DNA of 64,000 nucleotides from an uncultured Marvinbryantia sp. Its GTDB lineage: Bacteria; Bacillota; Clostridia; Lachnospirales; Lachnospiraceae. Of the stretch, positions 19,095 through 27,484 are shown one piece after another. The stretch is taken from the NCBI GenBank assembly GCA_934394985.1, contig CAKRRF010000001.1, positions 147,038 to 211,037 of the forward strand, read 5' to 3'. The notes below the pieces were generated by a model, which had not been told where the DNA came from, did not search any database, and worked only from the letters and a program-made list of their open reading frames with translations. Made by a program: the position numbers and the translations under genes. Position 1 is the stretch's first letter. Each line of letters begins with the position of its first letter.

Positions 19095-20249
19095 TTAATT
19101 TTTAATTATAAATTTATTTAACATCTCTTCTGCGCCATCTGTCTCCCCGAGGAAACCATGTGCATTGGAGAAAATAACTGCTTCTGTCTGAAGTGCACCT
19201 CCACATCGATGCTGCAGATAATAATGAATCTTCTCTGTCACCAGCTTCATCACCTGTTCTGTCAGATTCTGTTCTTTTAAAATATCAACAGCCTCTTCTG
19301 TGGTAATTGTGTCCAGAATACGCTTTGCTGTATCCAGATCTGCCCCGGCTCGAATCGCATGAGCCGCCATCAGCTCTGCCCGACTGTCCGCATGCCGGGA
19401 ATGGGTATTCATAATTCCTCCGGATACTTTGATAAACTTACCGATATGGGCAATAAAAAGTATTCCCTTCACACCCATCTCCGCAGCCATGTCCAGAGTC
19501 TCGCCAACGTAGTTACTGCACTTCATAGAATTCTTCAGATCAATCTCTATATGTTCCCGCAGAAAATCTTCACCATAATTACCTGGTGTGATGATCAGAT
19601 ATTCATCTCCATTGGCATGACGCATCTCCATCTCCAAACGGATACTGGCAATCAAAGCAGCTTCACTCATTGGCACTACAATACCACTTGTTCCCAGAAT
19701 AGAAATGCCGCCTTCGATTCCAAGCCGCGGATTAAAGGTCTTTTTTGCCACTTCCTCTCCTCCCGGAACAGAAATCACTACAGAAATACCTCCTGCATAG
19801 TCCAGATCCTCACATACAGACTGAACTGCCTCCTGAATCATCTGTCGTGGAACACGATTAATCGCAGCTTCACCTACCGGCTGCCACAATCCTTTTTTCG
19901 TAACACGTCCGACACCTCTTCCGCCATCGATCTGTATGCCCGGCTTACTGCTTCTGGTCACATGTGCATATACCAGAAGTCCATGAGTGGCATCCGGATC
20001 ATCTCCTCCGTCTTTGCGGATTGCACAGTCTGCGCTGTCCCTCTCCACCTGACAGTTTTCTGTCAGCAGATGCAGCAATATGCCCTTTGGTGTCATCAGT
20101 TCTACTTCTGTTATCTTTTTCTGCAGAAGCAGCATTCTTGTGGCAGCTTTTGCAGCCGCAGCGGCACAGGAGCCGGTGGTATAACCACATTGCAGCTTCT
20201 TACTGTTTTTTATCACATAACAATCCTCAAGACCGTTCTTATGTTCCAT
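19095..20249 (-). CDS. cbiD: Cobalt-precorrin-5B C1-methyltransferase
   Basis: CbiD methylates C1 of the corrin ring. The 384-residue protein has the family signature LQCGYTTGSCAAAAAKAATR near the N-terminus, then KDGGDDPDATHG, GGRGVGRVTKKGL and GNYGEDFLREH. It is the first gene of the B12 unit. Its binding site (AGGAGA) begins immediately after the U-tract of the riboswitch terminator, so ligand-dependent termination, and possibly occlusion of the site, would control it directly. Confidence 0.97.
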   Translation of the reverse strand: MEHKNGLEDCYVIKNSKKLQCGYTTGSCAAAAAKAATRMLLLQKKITEVELMTPKGILLHLLTENCQVERDSADCAIRKDGGDDPDATHGLLVYAHVTRSSKPGIQIDGGRGVGRVTKKGLWQPVGEAAINRVPRQMIQEAVQSVCEDLDYAGGISVVISVPGGEEVAKKTFNPRLGIEGGISILGTSGIVVPMSEAALIASIRLEMEMRHANGDEYLIITPGNYGEDFLREHIEIDLKNSMKCSNYVGETLDMAAEMGVKGILFIAHIGKFIKVSGGIMNTHSRHADSRAELMAAHAIRAGADLDTAKRILDTITTEEAVDILKEQNLTEQVMKLVTEKIHYYLQHRCGGALQTEAVIFSNAHGFLGETDGAEEMLNKFIIKN

Positions 20250-20260
20250 AAAAATCTCCT

Positions 20261-20299
20261 AAAAAAACACTACCGCTGACATAAAATGACAACGGTAGC
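20261..20299 (-). terminator. Intrinsic terminator of the cobalamin riboswitch
   Basis: On the minus strand a nine-pair stem (CTACCGTTG with CAGCGGTAG, one G-U pair) closes a loop of about ten bases and is followed by TGTTTTTTT. It lies between the aptamer and cbiD, ending five bases before the SD, as expected for an OFF-switch expression platform. Confidence 0.85.
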
Positions 20300-20334
20300 A
20301 TATAATTTATCTGTTCATTCTCACATTTTCCACG

Positions 20335-20452
20335 TTCAGAAAACCGGTTGCCGCAGCCTCATGAACTCTCACGGTCTGCCCTGGTCTCTGACTGTTACAG
20401 TAACGGACTTGTGAGGGAGTTTCACCCTGCTTCCCAGCTCAACAAACCTGTC
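20335..20452 (-). ncRNA. Cobalamin riboswitch aptamer
   Basis: The minus strand shows the order of B12-element motifs: ACAGGTTTGTTGAGC, GGGAAGCAGGGTGAAACTCC, AAGTCCGTTACTGTAAC, then the B12-box-like AGTCAGAGACC, followed by GCGGCAACCGG. It begins at the predicted transcript start and precedes a terminator and cbiD, so cobalamin excess would reduce expression of the whole corrin operon. The B12 box differs slightly from the common AGTCAGGATACC form. Confidence 0.88.
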
Positions 20453-20457
20453 TTTGT

Positions 20458-20486
20458 AGTATAGCCTTTTTTCCCTCTCCTGTCAA
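20458..20486 (-). promoter_or_regulatory. Promoter of the B12/tetrapyrrole operon
   Basis: The minus strand carries a perfect -35 TTGACA (20481-20486), a 17-bp spacer and -10 TATACT (20458-20463). It lies 40 bp after the dut stop and directly before the riboswitch. No terminator is visible between dut and this promoter, so some read-through from the upstream unit is possible. Confidence 0.85.
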
Positions 20487-20525
20487 CAATATGCACAAAT
20501 TTCTGACATATTTTTCACAGGTTTC

Positions 20526-20969
20526 TCACGCTTTTCCTGTACTGCCAAATCCACCTCTGTCTGTTTCGCCCAGATGATCAACCTCTTCAAATTTAATCAC
20601 TGGCTGATGTTCCATAATCCGGAACTGACAGATACGATCATTGATATGTATCTCCGTATCTCTCATGGCATACACCGGCACAAACCACTGATCATTATCC
20701 CCGCAATAGGATTCATCAATCACTCCATAATGATTCGTCTGAATCAGGCCAAAATTTTTAAACGTCGAACTTCTCGGCACCACATGTGCCTCATAACCTT
20801 TTGGGAGCTTCATGGCTATTCCCAGCGGAATCAGTTTGAACTCACCTGCTTTTAACACAACATCCTCCGCTGCACGCAGATCAATCCAGTCTGATTTTCC
20901 GTCAATATATCTCAGACGTTCAATTTTATCGGAAAAGTATTTAATCTTTATTTTTTCTGTGTGATTCAT
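20526..20969 (-). CDS. dut: dUTP diphosphatase (trimeric dUTPase)
   Basis: Dut hydrolyses dUTP to dUMP, limiting uracil in DNA and feeding dTMP synthesis. The 147-residue protein shows the trimeric dUTPase motifs: [41 protein letters not shown] and the C-terminal phosphate loop [10 protein letters not shown]. The frame extends to 21020, but the ATG at 20969 follows AGGAG with good spacing. It lies downstream of nrdG, whose product activates the anaerobic ribonucleotide reductase, so both act in deoxynucleotide supply. Confidence 0.93.
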   Translation of the reverse strand: MNHTEKIKIKYFSDKIERLRYIDGKSDWIDLRAAEDVVLKAGEFKLIPLGIAMKLPKGYEAHVVPRSSTFKNFGLIQTNHYGVIDESYCGDNDQWFVPVYAMRDTEIHINDRICQFRIMEHQPVIKFEEVDHLGETDRGGFGSTGKA

Positions 20970-21000
20970 ATGTTTCTCCTTGTTTTTGTTCTGTTCCCCT

Positions 21001-21492
21001 TCAGGATTCATGAAGTACAACGCTGCCGTTTTTCAGACTTGCCTGCACATCAATCACTCTCTGATTAGAACTGCCCTTCCAGTGAAGCTGTGTATTTCTC
21101 AGTTCTTCCACGTATCTGCCATCTACCAACACATCCAGATTTTTTACAATCTCTCTGTCCTGTATATCTTCCCACAGGTAACCGGTATAAAGCCAGATGG
21201 TCTTCTCCGGAAACCTCTTTCGAATCTCATCTGCCAGACTTGTAATCTCAGGTTCGTTTGCCGGAAACAGCGGATCTCCGCCACTGAAAGTAATTCCGGA
21301 TATATAATTTTTTGACAGCTGATCATAGAGTTCTTCTCTGGCTGCCTCATCAAACAGCACCCCGTCCTGTGGATCCCAGGTCACCGGATTCTGGCATCCC
21401 TTGCAATGGTGTCCACAGCCAGATACCCAAAGCACCACTCTGAGGCCGTCTCCATTAAGCATATCATCTCTGGTAATATTATGGTAATTCAT
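21001..21492 (-). CDS. nrdG: Anaerobic ribonucleotide reductase activating protein (radical SAM)
   Basis: NrdG uses a [4Fe-4S] cluster and SAM to form the glycyl radical on NrdD. The 163-residue protein has the radical SAM CX3CX2C motif in [16 protein letters not shown] (Cys26, 30, 33), then [11 protein letters not shown] and [11 protein letters not shown], and is of typical length. It starts 8 bp after the ABC ATPase stop, so it probably lies in the same transcript. The partner nrdD is not in the window. Confidence 0.95.
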   Translation of the reverse strand: MNYHNITRDDMLNGDGLRVVLWVSGCGHHCKGCQNPVTWDPQDGVLFDEAAREELYDQLSKNYISGITFSGGDPLFPANEPEITSLADEIRKRFPEKTIWLYTGYLWEDIQDREIVKNLDVLVDGRYVEELRNTQLHWKGSSNQRVIDVQASLKNGSVVLHES

Positions 21493-21500
21493 ACTACTCC

Positions 21501-22304
21501 TTATTTTGAAAATAATATCCGGTCATTATCCAGTTCTTTTCCGGCTCCGGAATTAAATTTTTCCAGCAATCCATCTACGGTAAGACCTTCTCTTTCTTCA
21601 CCTTCAATATCAAGAATGATTTTTCCGCTATCCATCATCAGAGTACGATTTCCAAGTTCCAGTGCCGAATGCATATTGTGTGTAATCATCAGACAGGACA
21701 GATGATGTTCTTTTACAATTTTCTTTGTCAGTTCCAATACTTTATCTGCTGTGGCCGGATCCAGCGCCGCTGTATGTTCATCCAGCAGAAGAAGCTTTGG
21801 CGGTATCATGGTAGCCATCAGTAGAGTCAGTGCCTGACGCTGTCCTCCGGACAAAAGTCCTACCGGCTGCTTCATTCTGTCTTCCAGGCCCATATTCAGA
21901 ACTGCCAGACGCTCCCGGAACTGTTCTTTTTCCTTTTTTGATACACGGCTAAGATAAGCATGCTGACTGGTAGAGGTACGCAGATAGGCAATCGCTACAT
22001 TTTCCTCAATTGTCATGTTCGGCGCCGTTCCTTTCATCGGATCCTGAAAGAGATGTCCAATGTACTTTGCACGTTTATGTTCCGGAAGAAAAGTAATATC
22101 CTCGCCATCCAGCTCCACAAATCCTTCATCTACGTAAAAGCCCCCGCAAATCGCATTAAACATCGTAGATTTACCTGCTCCGTTGGAACCGATCATCGTA
22201 ATAAAATCTCCGTCTTTTACTTCCAGATTCAAATGATCCAGGGCAATCTTCTCATTTACCGTTCCCTTATTGAAGGTTTTGCAAATATCTATCAGTTTTA
22301 ACAT
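21501..22304 (-). CDS. ABC transporter ATP-binding protein, probable tryptophan importer
   Basis: This is the energy-coupling subunit of the importer encoded with the next two genes. The 267-residue protein has Walker A GSNGAGKSTMF, signature LSGGQRQALTLLMA, Walker B LLLLDEHTAALD and the switch histidine in MITHNMHSAL. The longer frame to 22415 is rejected because the ATG at 22304 has GGGAGG upstream and abuts the permease stop. The subunit belongs to the group paired with ABC_sub_bind receptors (TrpXYZ-like). The tryptophan assignment rests on the UGG T-box upstream. Confidence 0.88.
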   Translation of the reverse strand: MLKLIDICKTFNKGTVNEKIALDHLNLEVKDGDFITMIGSNGAGKSTMFNAICGGFYVDEGFVELDGEDITFLPEHKRAKYIGHLFQDPMKGTAPNMTIEENVAIAYLRTSTSQHAYLSRVSKKEKEQFRERLAVLNMGLEDRMKQPVGLLSGGQRQALTLLMATMIPPKLLLLDEHTAALDPATADKVLELTKKIVKEHHLSCLMITHNMHSALELGNRTLMMDSGKIILDIEGEEREGLTVDGLLEKFNSGAGKELDNDRILFSK

Positions 22305-22305
22305 C

Positions 22306-23253
22306 TTATTTGCCTCCCTTCTGCTGTTCATATAATTCTTTATGTCGCTGCATTGCTGCCCGTCTGGTCTTCTGCAGCGCAATGATTTCCTTGATAGCCG
22401 GAATGGAAATGGCAATTCCTACAATCACAGCCGATACCAGTTTCAGGGCTGCTGCCGGAAGATTGAACCGCAGCGCAATCGCCACAATCACACGATACAG
22501 ACAAGATCCCAACACTACTCCCAGAATTCTGATTTTTATTGTTTTTCGTCCAAAAACTGTTTCTCCGATAATGAGAGATGCCAGTGCCACAGTTACCATA
22601 CCGGTTCCCATATTTACATCTACTGATTTCTGATATTCCCCCAGAAGGCATCCTGCCAGTGCCGTCATTGCGCCGCCCATGCAAAGTCCAACCGTAGTCG
22701 TCATCGCCGGATTAATAGAAGAGCTTCTGACCATGGCAATATTATTTCCTGTAGCGCGAATGGACAGTCCAAGACGTGTACCGAGAAACATAGTCAGAAG
22801 AACTGCAATGAGCACAAGAAACATCAATGCCACAATCATCTTACTGTAGCTTTCCAGTGGTGTATCTTTCGTCAGATCCTTCATCATTGAGAATACGGTT
22901 GTCGTTGTATTCATATTCAGATTTGATTTTCCCATAATGCAAATATTGACCGTATAAAGTCCGGTATTAACGATAATACCTGCAAGCATGCTTTCCACTT
23001 TCATCTTCGTCTGCAGGAATGCATTCACCAGTCCGGATATTACTCCGGCTCCCATTGCGGCAAATAATGCAAGAAACGGATGTCCCGCCAGAGCCACCAC
23101 TGCTCCCGCTGCCGCTCCCATTGTATAACATCCGTCTGTGGAAAGATCACAGACATTCAGCATGGAATAGGTAAGAAACAACGCCAGTGCAATGATTCCA
23201 TATATAATCCCCAGTTCCAATGCGCTCTGTATCAGGGCCCACGTAATAAACAT
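22306..23253 (-). CDS. ABC transporter permease, probable tryptophan importer
   Basis: The 315-residue integral membrane protein of the branched-chain-type permease family (BPD_transp_2) has about eight hydrophobic segments. LSTDGCYTMGAAAGAVVAL near the N-terminus and LGTRLGLSIRATGNNIAMVR in the middle are typical of this family. It lies between the binding protein and ATPase genes. An intercistronic hairpin separates it from the binding-protein gene. Confidence 0.9.
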   Translation of the reverse strand: MFITWALIQSALELGIIYGIIALALFLTYSMLNVCDLSTDGCYTMGAAAGAVVALAGHPFLALFAAMGAGVISGLVNAFLQTKMKVESMLAGIIVNTGLYTVNICIMGKSNLNMNTTTTVFSMMKDLTKDTPLESYSKMIVALMFLVLIAVLLTMFLGTRLGLSIRATGNNIAMVRSSSINPAMTTTVGLCMGGAMTALAGCLLGEYQKSVDVNMGTGMVTVALASLIIGETVFGRKTIKIRILGVVLGSCLYRVIVAIALRFNLPAAALKLVSAVIVGIAISIPAIKEIIALQKTRRAAMQRHKELYEQQKGGK

Positions 23254-23279
23254 CTTTCTTCTCCTTCTTATTCAGCACA

Positions 23280-23303
23280 ACTTCCGGGTCAAAGCCCGGA
23301 AGT
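23280..23303 (-). other. Intercistronic hairpin between binding-protein and permease genes
   Basis: A perfect nine-pair inverted repeat (ACTTCCGGG / CCCGGAAGT, six-base loop) lies in the 82-bp gap. It has no U-tract, so it is unlikely to be a full terminator. Such hairpins often protect the upstream mRNA and raise the dose of the binding protein relative to the membrane subunits. Confidence 0.7.
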
Positions 23304-23335
23304 GTATGAAATATTTATTTTATAATTTTTTCAGA

Positions 23336-24355
23336 TTATTCAAACTCTTCTGCTGTCTGTATTTCCACAAAATCTGTACAGTAATCACCAAACGCTTCTT
23401 TGATGGTATCCAGATCAAATCCAATTGCTTCACAGGTATCGGTATTTACCGTTGCAATACCATTATCAAATGTCTCAACCGGAGTAGATGCCACATCTGC
23501 ATCACCGGTCAGTACTTCTGCCACCATATCCGCAGTTGCCACACCAAGATTTGCATAATCTACACCATATCCACAGAAAGCTCCGTTCAGTGCAAATGAA
23601 TCTGCACCTGTGTAATGTGGAATTTTTGCATCGTTAAACAGTTCATAAATGGAAAGCTCTGCTGTCATAATTGTGTTATCTGTTGGTGTAAATACTGCAT
23701 CCACACCATCTGCAATCAGTGACTGTGCGGCCAGAATTACATCATCCGTAGTAGACCCTGTCTTTTCTTCATATTCGATCCCGTTTTCCTCACAGAATGC
23801 AATCGCATCCTCAATAGCGTTCTGGGAAGAGTCCTGTGCGGTGTCATATAAAAGTCCTACTTTTTTCAGATCCGGATTTGCTGCCAGCATCAGTTTCATG
23901 ATCGTTGCTGTATCCAGTGCATCCGATGTTCCTGTAATATTTCCGCCAGGGGCATCCATAGATTCTACCAGACCTGCACCTACCGGATCTGATACTGCTG
24001 AAAAAATCACCGGAATATCTGTATCCTCAGTTGCTGACTGCATTACCATGGCAACCGGTGTAGCGATAGCCACTATCACATCTACCTGATCTGCCAGAAG
24101 ATCTGTGGAAATCTGATTTAAGACTGCTGAATCTGCCTGTGCATTGGAGAAGTAATCTGCATAATTAAATGTCACTCCCAGTTCTTCACCCTTTGCATCC
24201 AGTTCTTTTTCGATATTCTCTGTAATCTGATTCAGGGAGGCATCGTCTACATACTGCACAATTCCTACCTTGTAATCTTCTGCCATTGCTGTTGCTGCCA
24301 TTGCTGATGTAATTGCTGCCATAACTGCTACACTTGTAAACACTTTCTTTTTCAT
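23336..24355 (-). CDS. ABC transporter substrate-binding protein (TrpX-like)
   Basis: The 339-residue extracytoplasmic receptor of the ABC_sub_bind family (PF04392) has IVQYVDDASLNQITENIEKE, then FSAVSDPVGAGLVES and GLLYDTAQDSSQNAIE, all typical. The Sec signal peptide ends in ATAMA-ED near residue 25 and has no lipobox cysteine, unusual for a Gram-positive receptor, which is normally lipid-anchored. The ATG at 24355 with AGGAG upstream is preferred to one at 24376. It is the first gene after a tryptophan T-box, matching the TrpXYZ transporter predicted in Firmicutes. Confidence 0.88.
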   Translation of the reverse strand: MKKKVFTSVAVMAAITSAMAATAMAEDYKVGIVQYVDDASLNQITENIEKELDAKGEELGVTFNYADYFSNAQADSAVLNQISTDLLADQVDVIVAIATPVAMVMQSATEDTDIPVIFSAVSDPVGAGLVESMDAPGGNITGTSDALDTATIMKLMLAANPDLKKVGLLYDTAQDSSQNAIEDAIAFCEENGIEYEEKTGSTTDDVILAAQSLIADGVDAVFTPTDNTIMTAELSIYELFNDAKIPHYTGADSFALNGAFCGYGVDYANLGVATADMVAEVLTGDADVASTPVETFDNGIATVNTDTCEAIGFDLDTIKEAFGDYCTDFVEIQTAEEFE

Positions 24356-24465
24356 AATACGTTTTCTCCTTTTCATTCAATACATTTTTGAAATCCTGAA
24401 ATCACTTTTTTATGAATGCAGTGCTGATGGCATTTTGTGAAATGAGAATTGTTTTATTGTAAGTA

Positions 24466-24762
24466 AACAAAAACCGCCTCAAGCTATTTGCCTGAGACGG
24501 TAATAAATTCTTATTATCGCGGTACCACTCAACTTAACGTCTGTAACGTTCTCTTTCGCATGTACATTCATACACTCCTGATTGATAACGGGTTCGGTTC
24601 CCGACAACGCCTACTTAAAATCCCTGATGATTTTGTTCAGGCTGCCCTCGAAAGTCCATTCGGCAAATTGTTCTATACTGCAATCCCACCATCTGCAGCT
24701 CTCTGTGATACAACGAAAAAGCTTACTTCTCTTTCTCATCGGTTTCGTTTGTGATTTGTTGT
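24466..24762 (-). ncRNA. T-box leader, tryptophan specifier
   Basis: On the minus strand stem I begins AGAGAGCTGCAGATGGTGGGATTGCAG. The specifier strand reads GAA-TGG-ACTTTCGAG, placing the codon TGG (Trp) at 24656-24658. The T-box sequence GAGTGGTACCGCG is at 24518-24530. The final terminator (CCGTCTCA with TGAGGCGG, then TTTTTG) is at 24466-24500. Uncharged tRNA-Trp would promote antitermination and raise expression of the importer genes behind it. Confidence 0.93.
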
Positions 24763-24766
24763 GGTT

Positions 24767-24795
24767 AGTTTAGCACTGTACATTGAAAATGTCAA
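24767..24795 (-). promoter_or_regulatory. Promoter of the Trp T-box transcript
   Basis: TTGACA (24790-24795), 17-bp spacer, TAAACT (24767-24772) with a TGC extension before the -10. The -35 begins four bases after the pgi stop codon. Confidence 0.75.
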
Positions 24796-24798
24796 GCA

Positions 24799-26379
24799 TT
24801 AAATATTCAGTAAATCACTGAATACCTTCAGTGCACCGTCTGTCTCATGTGCAAGGACTCGTTTTGCAAGTACTTTACCAAGCTGAACACCTTCCTGGTC
24901 AAAGCTGTTCACATTCCAGAGAAATCCCTGGAACATCACTTTATTCTCAAAGTGTGCCAGAAGTGCTCCAAGACTTCCAGGATTTACCTGATCACCGATA
25001 ATAATACTGGATGGACGTCCGCCCTCAAAGTTTTTATTACGATTGTCATCCTCTTTTCCGCAGGCAAAGGCAACAATCTGCGCTGCCACGTTTGCGCAAA
25101 GCTTTTGCTGACTGGTACTTCCCTGAATCACAACATCTGTATCCATCTGATTATTACGATATCCCACAAACTGAAGCGGTACAATATCTGTTCCCTGATG
25201 AAGAAGCTGATAGAAGGAATGCTGGCCGTTGGTTCCTGGTTCGCCAAAAATAACAGGACCTGTCACATACTCAATCGGTTCACCAAAACGGTTCACTGAT
25301 TTTCCGTTGGATTCCATATCCAACTGCTGCAGATGAGCCGGGAAACGGCTCAGAGCCTGTGAATATGGGAGCACAGCTGTTGCAGGATATCCCAGTACAT
25401 TTCGTTCATAAACGCCAATCAGAGCATCCAGCATAGCCGGATTCTGCATCATATCAGAATTGGCAGACAATTTATCTTCTTCTGCTGCACCGTTCAGGAA
25501 CTGCGCAAACACCTCCGGTCCAAATGCCAGAGACAATACTGCTCCACCTACTGCAGAAGTAGAAGAATAGCGGCCTCCGATATAATCATCCATGAAAAAG
25601 GCTGCCAGATAATCGTCACTCTTTGCCAGAGGAGATGTCTCACTGGTTACCGCAATCATATGTCTGGACGGATCCAGTCCTGCATTCTTCAGAGCCTCTT
25701 TTACAAAGGATTCATTTGTCAGAGTCTCCAGTGTTGTTCCTGACTTGGAAACCAGTACAAAAACGGAATGTGCCACATCGATACCATACAATACAGCCGC
25801 TGCATCATCCGGGTCTACGTTGCTGATAAATTTTGCTTCCATCTTGAACGTATTATGTTTCTTTGCCCAGTTTTCCAGGGCAAGATACATGGCCCGAGGG
25901 CCAAGATCACTTCCGCCGATACCAATCTGGACTACTGTTGTAAACTTCTCACCTGCTGCATTTGTGATTTCACCATTATGTACTTTATTTGCAAATTCAG
26001 CAATCTTCTGCTGCTGTTCTACGTAGAATGCACGCTTGTCCACACCATCTGCTTCTACTTTTTCACCCAGCTGTCCTCGTGTCAGCTGATGAAGAACCAG
26101 TCGTTTTTCTCCTGTATTGATCACTTCTCCATTATAAAGAGCTGCAAATTTTTCAGTCAACTGTGCCTCTTCAGCCAGCTTTTTCAGTACAGTCAGGATC
26201 TCATCATTCACCTGCTTCGCAGCAAAGTTATAATCCATACCTTCTGCCATCGGTACATGATATTTTTTTACACGGTCAGCACCGTTCTCTCCTGCCATTT
26301 CTTCTTTCAGTTTTACCTTTTCTGTATCAACGAGTACGCGATATGCATCAAGGGTATCCAGGTTCTTCCAGGTAATCAT
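24799..26379 (-). CDS. pgi: Glucose-6-phosphate isomerase
   Basis: Pgi interconverts glucose 6-phosphate and fructose 6-phosphate. The 526-residue enzyme is longer than the roughly 450-residue form common in Bacilli. Motifs seen are GIGGSDLGPRAMYLALEN (phosphate binding), VSKSGTTLETLTNESF, FGEPGTNGQHSFYQLLHQGT, and the catalytic lysine region near the C-terminus. Two adjacent ATGs (26382 and 26379) follow AAGGAGG; the inner has the better 8-base spacing. It has its own promoter, placed behind the degV terminator. Confidence 0.95.
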   Translation of the reverse strand: MITWKNLDTLDAYRVLVDTEKVKLKEEMAGENGADRVKKYHVPMAEGMDYNFAAKQVNDEILTVLKKLAEEAQLTEKFAALYNGEVINTGEKRLVLHQLTRGQLGEKVEADGVDKRAFYVEQQQKIAEFANKVHNGEITNAAGEKFTTVVQIGIGGSDLGPRAMYLALENWAKKHNTFKMEAKFISNVDPDDAAAVLYGIDVAHSVFVLVSKSGTTLETLTNESFVKEALKNAGLDPSRHMIAVTSETSPLAKSDDYLAAFFMDDYIGGRYSSTSAVGGAVLSLAFGPEVFAQFLNGAAEEDKLSANSDMMQNPAMLDALIGVYERNVLGYPATAVLPYSQALSRFPAHLQQLDMESNGKSVNRFGEPIEYVTGPVIFGEPGTNGQHSFYQLLHQGTDIVPLQFVGYRNNQMDTDVVIQGSTSQQKLCANVAAQIVAFACGKEDDNRNKNFEGGRPSSIIIGDQVNPGSLGALLAHFENKVMFQGFLWNVNSFDQEGVQLGKVLAKRVLAHETDGALKVFSDLLNI

Positions 26380-26414
26380 CATTGATTCCTCCTTAAATAT
26401 AATCATATGGTTTT

Positions 26415-26443
26415 ATTATAATATCAAATCAATGGAAAAACAA
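26415..26443 (-). promoter_or_regulatory. Promoter of pgi
   Basis: TTGTTT (26438-26443), 17-bp spacer, perfect TATAAT (26415-26420). The -35 begins just past the degV terminator and shares the end of its T-rich tail. Confidence 0.75.
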
Positions 26444-26444
26444 G

Positions 26445-26480
26445 AAAAAACACCGGACTCTTTCAAAAGAATCCGGTGCT
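26445..26480 (-). terminator. Intrinsic terminator after degV
   Basis: Stem CACCGGATTCTTT / AAAGAGTCCGGTG followed by TTTTTTC on the minus strand, 13 bp after the degV stop. Confidence 0.9.
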
Positions 26481-26492
26481 TCATACCTCCGA

Positions 26493-27332
26493 TTATACTA
26501 CTACAATAATACCTCCGTCATTGGCATACAGACTGCTGACTCCTGCAGTATCTATCACAATAATATCCTTCAGATGCAGGCGCTTTTTCAGCTCGTCCCT
26601 TATCATCTCTGCTCTCTGCGGGCAATTGCAATGAGATATGGCCAGAATACGATTCTGCTCCTGTCCTACATGTTCGATAATCGACTCCGTCATCTTCACC
26701 AGTGCCTTATTCATGCCCCGTGCCTGCGCCAGCTGTTCAATTGTACCCTGCGGTGTTGCTGTCATCACCGGCTTAATCTTTAGTGCAGTAGCAAGGATCG
26801 CCTTCATGTGACTGAGACGTCCGTTCTTACGCAGAGTATCCAGCGTCTCCAGTACAAACCAGGTAGTCTGCTTTTCAATATAGGATTCTACATGTTCAAC
26901 CACTTCTTCAAAGGACATGCCAGCTTCTTCACATTCCTGTATCTTCATACCAATCAATGTCTCGCCTATGGATGCCGATCTGGAATTAAATACATAGGCT
27001 TTCTTATCCGGATGATCTTCCAGAAACAGATTCTTTCCAAGCTCGGCACTATTATATGAGCCACTCAGTTCTGCTGAAAGGGTCACTGCATAGACATGGT
27101 CTGCTCCGCAGTCAAATTTGTCACGAAAGCTCTCCGGTGACGGGCAGGCCGACTTCGGACAGTTCGGACTCTCGGCCACCAGTCTCAGAAACTCTTTCTG
27201 ATCAAAGGTCTCATCATCTACTATTACGTGATCATCTACATATAATGTCAATGCTGCTGATGCAAAATGACCATCCGCTTTCATCTCGTCTGTCAGTTCT
27301 CCGCAGCTGTCAATAATAATCTTATAACTCAT
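26493..27332 (-). CDS. DegV family fatty-acid-binding protein
   Basis: DegV proteins bind a fatty acid. In Firmicutes some act as the FakB subunit that presents fatty acids to the kinase FakA. The 279-residue protein has the N-terminal IIIDSCGELTDEM (normally D-S-x-x-D), PKSACPSPESFRD with the ligand-site Thr/Ser region, VTLSAELSGSYNSAELG and a DTLRKNGRLS helix, all typical. No fakA is adjacent. It is flanked by terminators and is probably monocistronic. Confidence 0.9.
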   Translation of the reverse strand: MSYKIIIDSCGELTDEMKADGHFASAALTLYVDDHVIVDDETFDQKEFLRLVAESPNCPKSACPSPESFRDKFDCGADHVYAVTLSAELSGSYNSAELGKNLFLEDHPDKKAYVFNSRSASIGETLIGMKIQECEEAGMSFEEVVEHVESYIEKQTTWFVLETLDTLRKNGRLSHMKAILATALKIKPVMTATPQGTIEQLAQARGMNKALVKMTESIIEHVGQEQNRILAISHCNCPQRAEMIRDELKKRLHLKDIIVIDTAGVSSLYANDGGIIVVV

Positions 27333-27428
27333 TCTTTTTACCCTCCGGTGCTAAGACCTAGTTTTTAATACTACATTATAGTAACACATTCACTTCCATT
27401 TGAAAAGGGGAAATTCGTCTGTTCTGCA

Positions 27429-27475
27429 CGAAAAAGGCACCGAACCGATATTTCACCGATCCGATGCCTTTTTTA
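27429..27475 (-). terminator. Intrinsic terminator after htpG
   Basis: On the minus strand a 14-pair stem containing several G-U pairs (GGCATCGGATCGGT with ATCGGTTCGGTGCC) is followed by TTTTT and preceded by AAAAAA. It could also work on the opposite strand. Confidence 0.88.
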
Positions 27476-27484
27476 TTATCTTTC

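Noticed and set aside
19359..20279. 306-residue plus-strand open frame opposite cbiD and the riboswitch terminator
   Set aside because: Covers a highly conserved gene and a regulatory hairpin; no coding character.
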